The notes: a model not told the origin generated them from the letters alone. Shown: positions 46,852-59,928, numbered from the stretch's first letter. The stretch: 64,000 bases of DNA from Leucocoprinus leucothites (GCA_013368445.1 JAACJO010000019.1:186001-250000); one strand, 5' to 3'. Translations and numbers: made by a program.

Positions 46852-47990
46852 TCAATAGGCCATGAGGCCGTGAACAGTCCATTCGTAAACACCGAGGAAG
46901 ACCGCACCGCCGGCAGAAATCCATAACGTCCGTGGAACAGCGCCAGCGAAAAAAACATGTACACCCTCTTGAGCATAGATAGTTCCGAAACGGGCCCACA
47001 AAGAGGGTAATTTCTCCGCCTTAGAATTCTAACAACGTGGAGGAGCGATCAGCTTGGAATCGGACAAGGGCATGAGGGTAGAACATCTAAACTTACCCGC
47101 ATATCTAACATGACTCGAGTTTTAAGTACGTCGAGAGGCGTCGTTAGCGCGGCAGCCACGCCGCCGGCTATACTCCCGCAGACAGCCGCTTCGTGTGCGT
47201 ATAGAGGTTTGCGGTTGAGTTTTTGTGACAGCTTCAGTTTCAAAAACTCATAAAGCGGAAATTGGAGGGATGTGAATGGGATCTAGATTTATGTCTTATT
47301 AGTATTCACCAAATGACTGTTGTACGTAGTTTGGACTTTCCTCGCGCATGACGGTGATACCAAATCCACGATAAAAACCACTAATGCCCTCGTTGCGGAG
47401 GACCATTTTAGCTGCTGCTAAGGAGGATGCATGTGCCGCGCCATAGGATGATGTCTGTGTCCGAGTTTTAATGACTTCAGTCGGAACACGGATCAAACAA
47501 GCAGCCTGTATGACAATGAAGGGGAAAAAATGAGATTTCAACAATCAGAGCCGAATGGTGAGATGATGCGACATACCACTTCGCCGACAGAAGCAGAGAT
47601 CATATGATTCACGGGTGCTAACTCCCCGGTCAACGGTAAATTCTTCTTCATGGTGTCATAAACAGAGAAGAATGCGGCGGCTGTAAAAATAAACTTCAAT
47701 ATAACACACATCATACTTTGAGCGAGCTAGCATACCTCCTGGAGCACTTCCGACTACAACGCTCCCTACTCCTTTGTATATTCCTCTAAAGCCACCAGCG
47801 GCAGAAAAGCCTTGAGCAGATTGAAGTCTAGTCTTGATGGTATCTATTGGGAAGAAAAGGAGGTCAACGGCAGTGCCGGCCGCCCCTCCTGCCTGTCAAG
47901 CATCTTCATCAGTTGTAAGGGTGACTTGGAATTTGGGAGGAGAATCAGACTGACGATGAGGGATTGAATGAATGTCGGATTTTGTTCCAT
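46852..47990 (-). CDS. mitochondrial S-adenosylmethionine carrier (PET8/SAMC type)
   Basis: A multi-exon mitochondrial carrier from ATG 47990 ([12 protein letters not shown]). All three repeats carry the family signature: [22 protein letters not shown] and [11 protein letters not shown]. The first and second repeats ([36 protein letters not shown]) and the C-terminal [18 protein letters not shown] are characteristic of the SAM transporter. It exchanges cytosolic SAM for mitochondrial S-adenosylhomocysteine across the inner membrane, supporting biotin, lipoate and RNA methylation. The length, about 270 residues, is normal. It converges with the HOS3 gene, leaving 175 bp between stops. No defects were seen. 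Confidence 0.9.
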
Positions 47991-49434
47991 TCTATTATTT
48001 TGTAAAACGTGCTGCGTAGTTTCACGTGCACTCAGTACGCCAGTTGCATACCGACGCTCCGAGACGCGTACCAGCTTGTCGGGCGGAGATGGAGAAGAGT
48101 CAGAATTCAGAAATTCCAGTTCACGTGGTCCCGACGCGCCCTCTATCACGTGCCAGTGTGGTTAAGGGTTTGCACAGTCGATGCCCTTCGACTTTTGGGG
48201 ATGCCAACCGCTGAGTCACCCCAACGCCTCTTTGTTTTCTTCTCCCAACATCTCCTGGTGCTACCGTTGAGTATATGCGCCTTTTCTCCTGGAGTTTAAT
48301 CTCGCGGAACCCGCTCTGAGCGCTGATGGGCCCGATGCCCACCCCTGAACGCGTAATTTCCAAAATGGCATAATTACAGTACTGAATTTGTGCGGCCAAA
48401 GTACGAATCGTCAATTTTCCAATGTTTGGGCGAGATCTGATATCCAACGTATAGGGTATTCATTCAATAAAGCTTATTACTCGGAACGCCGTGGTCATTG
48501 GTCCTGATCGTCCAAAATTATCGCCGTCATGAAACATGATAGAGCCCCCGAGGCCTCATTCCAATTACACAACTTTACACGTTACAATCAATGGCAACAC
48601 CGTTGTCCCAAATGGACAGCTCTGGAGAGCGAGCTTTGCGTGTTGCAACCTCGAGGCAGCTTCTCTACGACAATGGCGTGATCAAGTGGTTTCCTGGAGT
48701 CTTCGCCCTTGCATTTGCGCCTGGCTTATCCTCAGCTCTGAGGGGTGGAGTGTTACACAACTGCTCGTCTGTACCAAACAGTCCCCCGCTGCTCGTAGTG
48801 CGCTCTTAGATCCTCCTTGGTCTGTGCTAAAGCCACTCCATCCGAAATAAGAGGCTCAAGTGTTCTTGAGCAGCTCTTATATGCTGTCTTAAACGAGAAT
48901 TTATCTCTATTGACGTCAGCATCTTGGCTTCTCGGACAAGACTGACTCCAATTGAAGACTGGCTAAACGGTACCTTGAAAACTCCCAGTCATATTGCTTT
49001 GTCTTCTGTTCTATCTTACTCTCATCGAGATTGTCTCTGTTAAAGAATGAAGTCAACCCGAACCGGCTAATCCTCCTAGATCCTGCTTCGATCATTGCCA
49101 CTGGGGTCATGGGGCCATCCACATCACCTCGCGGTTGCCCCCTGCCTTCCACCCCACTGCTCTCCCGCGCATGATCGCATCGTACCGGATTCCGGCGCGG
49201 CCCGCAGTCCATCTTCACCCGTTCGCATCCAATCCACTGACATCTATTGCTCAGCCAAAAATACATTCCTTGCGATCTGTCTCTTGGCTTCGATAGAAGG
49301 CTCAGCGGTTGCTGCACATCTACCTCCTTTTACTGTCCGCAGCTGTCATACTTTGCTTCGACCCTCTTGTACTAAGCCTCTTTTGAAGTGACGAGCATTC
49401 TGGCTGTATCTCGTCGCGACCACTGAACCAAACC
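47991..49434. other. 1.4 kb without a supported gene
   Basis: Only short frames are present. One ATG-started 72-codon frame on the plus strand (48591-48809, MATPLSQMDSSGERAL) is open but has no recognised motif. Nothing else is seen. Confidence 0.4.
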
Positions 49435-49641
49435 TTATCCAATGGTCACAAGCCCCGTTACTCCGTTGGGCAGTGTATGATATCTGCCCACGTCGTCTCC
49501 GCGTGAGTATGGCCTGTGGTGCAAATCACACAATGGTGTATGCTGGTACATGTTTACATTGGTAATGGTAAAGAAAATCCGGTTTACAAATGCGATAACA
49601 CCTAGTACAAGCCCGAAACCGACGAACGGAGATGGGTGCAT
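49435..49641 (-). CDS. possible 68-residue membrane peptide
   Basis: An ATG-started frame encodes MHPSPFVGFGLVLGVIAFVNR at its start, which contains one hydrophobic helix, followed by a short polar tail. It could be a small membrane protein or the first exon of a longer gene. No family was recognised and the call is weak. Confidence 0.3.
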   Translation of the reverse strand: MHPSPFVGFGLVLGVIAFVNRIFFTITNVNMYQHTPLCDLHHRPYSRGDDVGRYHTLPNGVTGLVTIG

Positions 49642-49890
49642 GGCTGAAGAGAAATCAAGGACGACATTGTAGAAAACACAAATGCTGGGTCATAAGAAGG
49701 TAGATTGCATAGGGGGTATTGGGTGGGGATCAATGTGCAGGGTGTAATCATGCTAGGGAAAAGATTGCGGTGAGTTAGTCCAAGAATCTGCTAGTCGTCA
49801 GCTAATATGAACCCGAGATGTAAATGCCACTTACTAAATATTAACAATGCTAGAGTGAGTTTCAATATTACAAGAAAATAATGCTGGATC

Positions 49891-51634
49891 TCAGTAATCG
49901 TCAAAGTGTAATATCCAGCGTGTGTTTGTGGAATCTTGGGCTATGGCTTTGAAAATTCTCCTTCCTCTCAAGATGTCCACGCGTCGCATGCCACATTCTT
50001 CGTTGTAGAGTGGCAATCCGGGTGCGTCCTTACACCGCTGCTTGAAAGCTCGTTCGCATCGCTTCAAATATGCGGCACCGATTTGCGCTTTGTCCTTCTC
50101 CGTCAACACCACATTATACGTGTCAAATATACCTCGAAAAATGTCGATACACCGTAGGCCGCTCGACCGCCGGACATGTACTGGCCACAATGTGAAGTGC
50201 TCAGGAAAACTCCGAGGCGGCGTACAATCTATCTTCATCTCGTTCAAGGTCGTATGTGGAGAGACCGAGATATCCGCTTCATCCCTCTTTATCGGCCCCC
50301 AGAACCCTCCACGATCCACGCGGACAGCCCACTCATCCTTCCTGGGATCGAAGCCGACATCGAAGTACAGAGATGGAGTGCCCTTGCCCGCACGGCTAGC
50401 AAAATCGGCAAGTGGCCAGCTCACCGCAATTGCTTCGCCCTTCATTGCAACTGTGTGTGTTCAATTGGCTGCCCAATGAAAATGAAAGGAGGATACTCAC
50501 CTTCTTTGATGACAGCTGGAACGTATTTGCAAGGGGTTTGATGAGGAGAGAGGGGATATGTTGGCCTCTGCCATTCACCGACGCTCGATCCTCTTGGGCG
50601 GGAGTGGTGGTTATACACTGGGAAGAGGTCTCAGCATAAATCTCGCGGGGAGAAATATCCACGACAAACCGTACTGATCTCTTGGGGCGAAATAGAAACT
50701 TTCCGCGATGACGTACGACGTTCAAGGGATACGGGCGCTATGTAGGGTACGGTCTCGGGATAAGAGGCTGATTGGACAGGGGACGAAATCGAGTGACTTA
50801 CGGAATTCCTGCTTCACCGCGACAGTTTGCGTTTGATTGGACCCGCCCTTCAACGCCGATTTGAGTGGCACTTAAAGCCATACGGCCGAAATCAATATCC
50901 GTCATCAAGGCTCGCTAAAGCCATCTCCACTTACCCGACTGATGCTCTGGATTACTCGCCCGCCTAGCACCTGCTGACACAGGAAGGGGGTGTACAGTTG
51001 CTGGAACATATCTGGGACTGGTTCGCGTGACTTGTGGTTTCTCAATCTCGGGGCTAGGGGTAGTGTATGGCTTGACATATGTTGGCGCGGTCGGAGGTGG
51101 CGCTTTGTGGGGTTTAAGAAGTACAATTTCTGGAGACAACAGAACATCAATATATCCCTATCAAGCCTATACGAAAGTAATCGCACCGTCGTCGTGCTTC
51201 GACAACGAGACTGTCCTTAACCGTGGGACATGCGCTTCCTTTCTCCTATGGCTAGGGATTGGAGCCGGATGGGGCGTTTCTGCCCGTCGATCAGGTGTCA
51301 GACGCCCCAGGAAATACTTGAGGGACTTGGTAGTCGTGGGGGAGACCTTAGGAGTAGGAGATCCTCGCCAGCTATCAGCATCGGGAAGGTTCGCGGGGGC
51401 CAGCTTGGGCGTGATGGGCTCTCCTGAAGAGACCTTCATCCTATTCCATTTGAACATCGTGGGTCGTGACGGTATCGTTAGTGGTCGTATAACACAGCAG
51501 ATCGCGCTCGCGGATGGCTCGTAGGCGTCGATCGACGTGCTCACAGGAAGGGAGGGCGCAGAGGTGAAATTGGATGGGTCTGGCCACGAGGAGGAAGGGT
51601 GGCGAGCTTGAAATGAAGGCGGCGAGATGAGCAT
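49891..51634 (-). CDS. DUF6699-domain protein
   Basis: A multi-exon gene beginning at ATG 51634 (MLISPPSFQARHPSSS). The N-terminal half is Pro/Ser/Thr-rich and disordered; one clear intron joins KHDD to EIVLLKPHKAPPPTAP. The C-terminal half is the conserved domain: YFDVGFDPR, WPVHVRRSSGLRCIDIFRGI, YLKRCERAFKQRC, GMRRVDILRGRRIF and WILHFDDY. From memory this is the basidiomycete DUF6699 fold, in which a short globular domain follows a disordered leader; its biochemical role is not established. The exons around 50640-50890 could not be joined with certainty. The gene is isolated, with gene-poor sequence on both sides. Confidence 0.7.
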
Positions 51635-54600
51635 GGGGTGGAAGAGACTAATGAAGGGGCTCACTCACCTGCGTCAAACCCCAGGGACTTATGACTTTAC
51701 AAGCCGTGACGAGAACCCTCTGGGTCTTCGTGGTGCTGCACCTGGCACTCTTATGTGCCGAACAGAGAGAGCAGAGAGCCTGTTGAACACGAGGCATTAA
51801 GGACTTTGCATCATGGCCTAACTCGGTCAGCTTCCGGAATGATAGCCAATGGCGTTGTGATCAATGATCACGTGACTTGAGATCAAGAACATGGTAGCAA
51901 CTTCGCAGTGGTGCCAGCCTGTTGACACTGGCGTGCTGAACTAAAAGACGCCTGCTGTGACTAGTCGCTAGCATTCCCACTAGATGCACGAGATCGTTTG
52001 TCGATGCATTCAGTGGGACTTCGCCCAGGATAGCAAACATGGTCAGCCAGCATAGGGAACCGATCATGGGATAGGACATAGGCAGTACGAAATGCAGACC
52101 ATGTATCTCTCTATACCTAGACAGGTACATAACTACCTTTGGCGCCAATCACCTATTTACACCCGCATTCCTCCCGCAATTTTCAACCACGTATTTGGAG
52201 CTTTCCTTTGAATTGCAGTACTCTCAGAGTATGTCAAGATGGTCTAGTGACATCAACGAAAGGCAAAGCCTGTTCTTCAGATTTATTTCATGGACTTTCA
52301 GACGACTTTTATTCAGTGCAGGAGGTATCTATCAAGTCGCATGATCCAACCTCCTTTCTGTAAGCTGTCCGAAAATTGTGTCCAGGCTATTACTTTATTC
52401 TTTACAGCTTTATCACAGTCCAGCGGACAAACCCGATGTCACAATTGACATATCATCATATTATGGGCTGTGACAACTATTTAATTCGACGATGGATCTT
52501 AGTAACAGAACCTACACCGCAGGTTTCCCTCTTATTCGCTCCCGCTATTACCCACTCCACAGCGCCTCTCGCCTGGTCCGATCAGGCTCCGACTCCTCTG
52601 TACATTCGAACCTTTCGTGGCTTTCAGCCCACACTATTCATTCGTTTGGATCGAGTGAGCTCTACTCTCTCGTATCAAAATGATACTAACTCGCCAAACA
52701 GCTTGTCTGGTCTGAGATATTTTCGTCAGGGAACGACAGGTGCGAAACAGCTAAAATCTCCAAAGAGAAGGAAATGCTCGAGTCGTGACTCTGTGACCCT
52801 TCTTCCTGAAAAATGTTTTTGGATTCTTCTAGCTGTTATATCTGGAGCCTACTCTTTCAATGCCGTTCAAGGATATTGAGGGCCTATACGCGGCGATCGT
52901 AATATCGCGAACTACACCGATGATCGCGATATATCCGAAGGTATTTCAGTCAACGAACATTGAGCATTTACGCCCGATAAAGTAATATTCGTTCTGTGGT
53001 GCAACGCGTTGATGGGGAACTGCAGGAAGTCACCCCATCTTTTACCGTACCCGTGGAGTTTCTTATGCTCACTATAAATGACCTGCCCCTTACCCCGTGG
53101 GGAAGCGGAGGGGCAAGAGGCATCAATAAAGTACAAGGTTTATACGACCTCTTCTATTCATGTATTCATGAATGAGCTTTTTTCGTCGCACAAAATATAA
53201 GTGAGCTTTCCTTCATGGTCTATAAGTTGATTCCCATACCCCGATCCGACAACAGTTCACACCCTATCCTTTTACAGGTGAGTTCATTAATCAAGGATAA
53301 ACTTGGCGAGTTCCTTGTCAGAGAACGAAAATAAGATATCTCGGTTCTTCCGCCTCCGCAGTCAAATATTTGGTCGAATGATGGACTACCCGTTCAGACC
53401 CAGTGACAGGAGTAAAACATTGGGAAAAAGACCAGTGTAGAGATCGGACGTCGCGTGACGTCATATCACCGCCGTCACACGTCCTCTCTCTACTACTGAT
53501 TAAGTCCCCTCCCTCTTCGACAACTCCTCATCTACTAACCGATATCCCACTACCCTGGCAACAAACCGATCGTCAAACATAGCCGGCAACTATATCAAGA
53601 CGACCCTGCAGATTCAACACTCAGTAGCCGCTGCTTACAGCCACTATCCCCCTCAACTTTCCCCTTTCCTCTTTCAATTCCACATGGCCCTTTCCTCTCT
53701 CCATTCTACACTTTCCTTTTAATACTCGCTACGCATATTTCGCACTCGGCACCAACGCCTCAACGCAACCGAGTTAGGGCTTGTCATCCAACTGACAAAA
53801 GTCCGAACATTTAATGTTTGTTTTATATTCCCTTTTCCATTCCTCCTCTCTTTCTCCTTCTAAAAATCTAATAAAATCGTCATTCGTGCTCCGGCTCAAC
53901 CGCTATCGTTTCGTCTCATCGCCTAATGTGATAGTGTAGGTCTAAACAGCCACATGGACCCTTCTCTCCACCTACTTCTCCACCACTAATATTCCTTAGA
54001 ATTCCCTTTCCCTTACAAAATCTCGACAAATCGTCTCGTAAACTGCTCCTTCCTGCTCTCTATAGTCACCTGCAGCATTGTAAATAGTCTTAGAACCGTA
54101 GCTTTAAATACTGCGATGTATTTCCGTTTTTCTTTAGTGAAATTGACCCCATCTCTCTGACTCAGTTTAAGCTCTTAAGTTTGAGCTTTTCGATATCGTT
54201 CTCACTAAACCAACTGTCTTCATCACAGTTTCACTCCTCAGCAACGTCTCATATCGTCGCACGAGCGCTGAGTTATCATTTCGATTAAAATCTCATTAAA
54301 AACAATTAATAATCAAGCTATCTACTTGGGTCAGAACCAATGACAGACGGACGCTGTCGTGCTCGCAAACACATCCGCACTCACCTATCCCACCTTCCCT
54401 TCACCAGCTTAAACACTCTTTTTCAACTCAGATGAAGCTGATATCGGCCTCTCCGCAATGTGGAGAACAAGAGGCCGACCATGAAACACCTCGAGGCCTT
54501 CGCCACCCCTACACATTTCATAAATAAGCGATTCGAAGACAAGACGTGGTTTGGCTAACATTATTGTTTGCTTGAACAAACTACTCGAATATGTCGAGTC

Positions 54601-55844
54601 ACTCGAACATCACGAAGGATTCTATTCACGAAAATGAAGCTATTGCTTCTGGTCGCTCAAGGTAGAAGAAATGGATATACGTGAGACATGTGAAACATCT
54701 GCCACTGGGCACCTCTTAATATTTCGATACCAACCCCGTTCTGTTGTGATTTTAAGAAGCCAGGTCACCATTTCCTGCGACCGATGGCGAAATCTCAGTA
54801 GTGAAGTGAACGAACACGGTCTAGCTGTCTTTCCATCCAGGTTGCGTGTCATGGATGCCATCAACATATCAGGTGCTTGTAATAGTATTATACATCTGAA
54901 CATCGGGTAGCGCCTTTACTACTCTTTGAATCCAGCAATCCCAGGTGCTCTAGCCCTTCACACGAGAACTCGGAGTGGAAGCGTTGCCATTCGAGTCTAA
55001 GTTCCGGAGGTAGGAATCCAGACTCGATGTTCAAGTTGCCAAGATAAACTAAGACTCCTTTTGAGTGGTCCATCGCATTTGTTCTGGGCTAATCCTGAGC
55101 CCATGCATGGCAGTTTTCCAGACGTCATCTGCAATTACACAGGCGGAAATTAGCTTTCCCTGTCTTTCGGAATGGGCTCGGATCAGTGGGGTCATTGACG
55201 TCAGTTACCCTGACATTAACCGACGGAGATATTGTGCTAGCTAGTGTATATAAACATAATAAAACGGGGCCGGTGATCCAATGCGTGCACTGGTTAAGTT
55301 TAAGCACTTTCCGGCACCTGCGCTCTGTACGGATCTCTGAATCGAACTTATGTGTTCAAGTGCCATCAGCCATAGAACGCTTCTTCTCATCATTTCGCCA
55401 CATTAACCTATCATTCACCCATCATATATTATATCCTTCACTCCGGCCAGACTAAACCCGCCTCAACCAAGGTCAAGCCCCGTACAGTCATAATTGATCT
55501 GAGTTTCATTTCGCTTGAAATGATGAGCGAGAAGAATCTGGGATGGGGTTGGATTACGCCGTCTTGAACCTAGGCAACATTTGGGGCGTGCAGACATTTC
55601 AGGGTTTCCATGATCAACGGCACTAGAAGAGCGGCACGGGACCAGCAGTCCGTTCTGTTTTTCTCTCACAGCGCATGGCTCGAACATTCAGAGACTACTG
55701 CCGAGCACTGATGATGAGGTTCCGCCGCAAAAGGGCTGATCATATCCAAAGGATAAACACATTAATAAATCAGCTGCATGCCAATAAAACCATCAACTAG
55801 AGGTAAGGTGACTTTATTTTTGCTACATGGTAGGAATAATCAAG
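51635..55844. other. 4.2 kb gene-poor region with CT-rich tract
   Basis: No convincing coding gene was found. Between about 53640 and 54300 the plus strand is strongly C/T-rich, like a promoter or long leader, yet no long frame follows. A hairpin lies at 54444-54478. Between 54671 and 55455 two short plus-strand frames have an F-box/LRR flavour (RLRVMDAINISG; FRHLRSVRISESN), perhaps remains of such a gene. A noncoding transcript or an extinct gene are both possible. Confidence 0.4.
54444..54478. repeat. inverted repeat / hairpin
   Basis: TCGGCCTCT at 54444-54452 is perfectly complementary to AGAGGCCGA at 54470-54478, and inside it CTCC can pair with GGAG. It sits just downstream of the CT-rich tract, in noncoding sequence. 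Confidence 0.6.
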
Positions 55845-57874
55845 TCAACTCTGCCCAGACGAAAGGGCAGGGGCAGTATTAACTTTACTAATAAATAGTT
55901 GGAATTTAATTCGTCTGTGTTTTCCAAGTCGAAGCCGGATCGAGTAGTGATCGGCAGGACCCACGTTGCGAAGAAACGGCTGAACAAAAGCATGAGGGTC
56001 TTCATCATACCACTGAATCTTTATCCCTCCCTTCTTTCTCAGATTGCCTGGGCCAGCGTTCCAGCTGTCTACAGTCCCAAGAGTTTTTGCGTCCTTGCAT
56101 CGTGCACATGCACAATGAGAATGAATTTCCTCTAGTAAAAATTCAACAACTCACTTGCGAAAGTAGCCACCGAATGAAATATGCAAAATCCTGAGCCCAG
56201 TCGTCCCACTTGGAGTAATCGAGGTTGAAATCAAATTTCTCTAACATTGTTAACAATGTCGCGCGAGAATATTCGGGAGCTCGAGGAAAAGCTCTCCAGC
56301 AAGGGGTGAATGCAAAGTCACAGATAGAATTAATAACAGTCGCCTCGGGACATGATGTCGCAACCCATGTAAGTTCTGGTAATGCATGGCGAGCTACACA
56401 AAAAGGGTTATTGAACTGGCAGTACGAAAATCATGCCACTACTTACCAGAACGACTTTTGCACACATGGCCCAACCAGCCAATGCTCCGAGTTGCGACAT
56501 CAAGGTGCACTGCCCCCTCGTCCAGAGCAAACTTTCCAGCTCGCGCCGGGTCCCTCAGGTAATCGGAGAAGGAATCATGGTATATCCGAATGGACTTGGC
56601 ACTAGCCTCAGATGTGGGAGGTACCAAGACAATTGAATACAAGTGTCGAAGAGAGTTGTAAAAGGCACCTCGTTTAAGACCTAGAAAGTTGGCATGAGCC
56701 AAGGCAGAGAGTTGCTCATTACCGTATAAAATGGACAGTCCAAGGATACGTTGGGTAGTGGGAAAGATATCTTCACTAACATTGGAAAGGATTTGGGTGT
56801 AGAGGAGGTCAAGGGAGAGCAGGGGGTTGAGATTCTCGGGATCATCATGGATGCCTCTGAGGAATCGAAGGCAGACATCAAGCTGATGGGAAGGATTGCG
56901 ATAAGTCCTGTCACCAATAAATTGAACGATGCAAGACGCGAAACCGAGGTGACAGGATGCCCGGTCGGCAATAAATTGGATAAGACTTTGATCCGGCCAG
57001 TCGTAGCTAAGCTGGGAAGGATATCTCTTCCTAATTTTTGCAAAGCCTTTGTTGAGAATGCGCAGTATATCGTTCCGTGCCTCGCTGTCGTCAAACTCCA
57101 GTTTCTTGGAAATGTAGAACTTTTCATTGTCCTCGCTGGAGAAAGCTGTCATGAGATCCGGTTCTGGACGACTACAAATCATCCATCGAAGTCGTGAATC
57201 CTTATCCTTCTGTGCATAGCAAGTAAATAACTCCACAAATTCCCACTGAGCATCAAGGTCATTGCATTCATCAAGTCCATCAAGGACAATCAGGGGAGGT
57301 CGATCGGATATGAGAGTGAGAAGTTGGTGGAATAAGAAAGTGAGAGGCCGTTGAGATAAGGAAATAAGGAAGGGATCTGTGAAGAATGCATCAAACTGCT
57401 GGCGGCGACTTTGAGTGAGAATGGTAGGGTCATTTTGGAGTTTTCGGGCAACAATGAGCCTATATGGCGGGAGTAGTAGAGCCAATTGGCAGACGAGCCT
57501 CGGGATGACGACATTGGGGTCCGACTGTCGGGAGAAAAAGAACTCAGCGCCAAGACGTCCCTCCACCTTCATGTCCTCGGCAACAGTTTGTGCCACTGCC
57601 GACTTTCCAACACCAGCTGGACCAGACAGCCAAAGTAGTGATTGAACCTCTCCTGTTTCTCGTACCCATTCAGAGAGGTGATTGCGTAAACCCTGTCGAG
57701 TATCCTCGTTACACCGTGGTACATACACGCGCTCTTCTGAACCAAGTATAGCGCTTGTAGAGGCCTCTGGCGCAATTTTCCTGAGAGCTACACAGAATGT
57801 TGAGCTGCTTGCCACAGTGACATAGTCGGATATTGCTCACCCTTCGCTGTCAAACCCTCGCTCACTTCCTTTTC
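55845..57874 (-). CDS. NACHT-type STAND NTPase (second of a tandem pair)
   Basis: The central exon (57813 to 56439 region) encodes a full NTPase core: VYVPRCNEDTRQGLRNHL, Walker A WLSGPAGVGKSAVAQTVAE, Walker B LIVLDGLDECND, sensor MICSRPEPD, and the winged-helix-like tail YHDSFSDYLRDPARAG. A short exon (57841-57874, EKEVSEGLTAK) precedes it in phase, and further exons down to 55845 add a Trp/Asp-rich tail (WDDWAQDFAYFIRWLLSQ) plus about 99 residues. No ATG of its own was found at the 5' end, so it may be the second half of the neighbouring gene. No WD40, ankyrin or TPR sensor repeats are seen. Such fungal NLR-like proteins are linked to non-self recognition and cell death; the role here is inferred from family only. 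Confidence 0.72.
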
Positions 57875-57932
57875 CTGGAGCTTTTTATTGGCGGAGCGTA
57901 CTTGATGAGAATGGTGCACACTTTGATGAATA

Positions 57933-59928
57933 CTAAATACTCACTGACAAAAGTAGCCACAAAGAAAGAGATACGACGTCCGGTACCTGGCCTGACAACT
58001 TGGAGACAACAGAATCGATAGTGAATCCTGCTAATATTGACTTCAAAGACACCAGGAAGCTTTCAGGAACCTGCAGGAAAGTTCTGTGACAAAAGCCACG
58101 CAGTGTATCGATCACAGTCCGTTTAGCTAGCAGTGGAAACCACGTAAGTTCTGACAGAATGCCTGTGTCTACAGGGAGTTGAGTCAGTTATGTTGTCTGC
58201 ACGAGGCTCATGACTTTACCTGAAGGATTTTTGCAGAAGTGGCTGAACCAGCCAGCGCTACAATTTGCAACATCAAGATGCACTTCCCTTTCGTCTAAAA
58301 CAAACTCTCCAGCACGAGCAGGATCCATCAAGTAGTCGGTGAAAGAAGCATGGTATACGCGGATAGGCTTATCCCACGCCTCATGAGGGGGAGGGACGGA
58401 GACAACAGAGTGTAAGCGCTGAAGAGAACGATAGAAGCCCGCTTGATCTAGGCCCAGAAAGTTGGTATGAACAAGGGCGGAAAGCCGTTCATCACCATAT
58501 AAAATGAACAGTCCAAGGACACGGTGGGTGATGGGAAGGGTGTTTTTCTGGATGTCGGACAGAATTTGGGTATAGAGAAGGTCGAGGACGTGAAGTGGGT
58601 TGGGATCACCATGGTTGCTATTGCGTTTGAGAAATTTGAGGCAGACCTTGAGTTGCCCCGAAGGATCATCATAATGCCGGTCACCGATGAAACGAATAAT
58701 GGAAGATGCAAAGCCAAGATGACCTGATGCCTGGTCTGCAATGAAAATGATGTGGGTCTGATCTGGCCAGTTGTGGCTAAGCTGGTAGGGATACCTCTTC
58801 TTAATATCGGCGAAACCCTTTTCGAGAATGCGGAGGGCATCCTTCCGTGCTTCGGTGTTGTCCACCTCCAATTTCTCGTGTCGGAATATATCTTGGTAGT
58901 CCTCACTAGAGAAAGCTACCTCAAGATGGGGTTCCGGACGACTGCATATCATCCATCGTAGTCGTGACTTGCTATCCATCTGTGCATGGTGACTAATCAT
59001 CTCCACGAACTCGCATTGGGCGAGAGGATCGCTGCACTCATCAAGTCCATCAAGAACAATCAGGAGAGGTCGCTGGGAGATACGAATGAGCAGTCGTTCG
59101 GATAGATAGGCCAGGAATGTGAGAGGTCGTTGTGATAAATCAGGGAGAAAAGGATCGGTGATTAGCTCCTTGAATTGGGAGCGGCGACTTTTGTCAAATA
59201 TCAGCGGATCATCTTTGAATCGCTGGCCTATGATGAGTTTGTATGGCGGGAGCAGTAGTGCCAATTGATACACCAGAGTTGGAATGACAGCATTGGGGTC
59301 AGAACGATTGTTGGGCCGAGAGAAAAAGAACACAGCTCCCAGCAGTTCTGCGTTCTTCAGTTCCTCTGCAACGGTTTGCGCAATTGCTGACTTCCCAACA
59401 GCAGCAGGACCTGACAGCCATAATAAGCGTCGAATCTCTCCGTCGTTTCTTCCCCATCTAACAAGATGACTGCGTAAGCTCTGCCGAGTATCCTCGTTGC
59501 ATCTTGGAGCATACGCTCGTGCCTCTGAGTAAAGCATAGCACTCGGCATTGCTCTTGTTAAGAGTCTCTCCAGAGCTGCGTGCAAATATTGAGCGATATT
59601 CTATCAGTTACAGTACTGTCCTGGCTCACCATCGTCTGCTTTTCGCCGTCTCTCAGCCTCCTCCGCTTTTCTCTGCCTCTTAGCCTCCTCTGCCTTTTTC
59701 TTGTCCTCGGTCTGGTTTTGATTGATAGTGTATGCAAAGTTTTCAATGACAAAGTCGTGAGCATTGGCAAAAGTATCTACAATGTTCATTAGACGTGGAT
59801 CAGGAGAGTTGCTGATTCTCGGAGTTCTGCTTCTACTCACCTCCCTGGGTAGTCGCAGCATCACGCGTCTTGTGGCGGCGAAAACTGGCTTTCAATTTAT
59901 TGAGTAGTTTCCGAACTAGAGGGAACAT
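57933..59928 (-). CDS. NACHT-type STAND NTPase with coiled-coil leader (first of a tandem pair)
   Basis: The gene starts at ATG 59928 (MFPLVRKLLNKLKASFRRHK, amphipathic and basic). A second exon holds FANAHDFVIENFAYTINQN and then a highly charged helix rich in Lys, Glu, Ala and Arg. The NTPase exon follows: AYAPRCNEDTRQSLRSHL, Walker A WLSGPAAVGKSAIAQTVAE, Walker B LIVLDGLDECSD, MICSRPEPHLE, and YHASFTDYLMDPARAGEF. The tail (TVIDTLRGFCHRTF to LSLWLLLS) is homologous to that of the downstream NTPase, and ends either at a TAG (57933) or by splicing at a good GTGAGT donor toward 57874. Domain identity is secure; whether the pair is one gene or two is open. Confidence 0.8.

Noticed and set aside
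52376..52879. 167-codon plus-strand gene
   Set aside because: It begins at TTG, has no motif and no supported splice partners.
52902..52932. Inverted repeat ATATCGCGA/TCGCGATAT as a regulatory site
   Set aside because: A 9-bp inverted repeat is seen, but it lies far from any supported gene and such repeats are expected by chance in 64 kb.
56751..57197. Plus-strand frames opposite the NACHT genes
   Set aside because: They are antisense shadows of the conserved NTPase exons.
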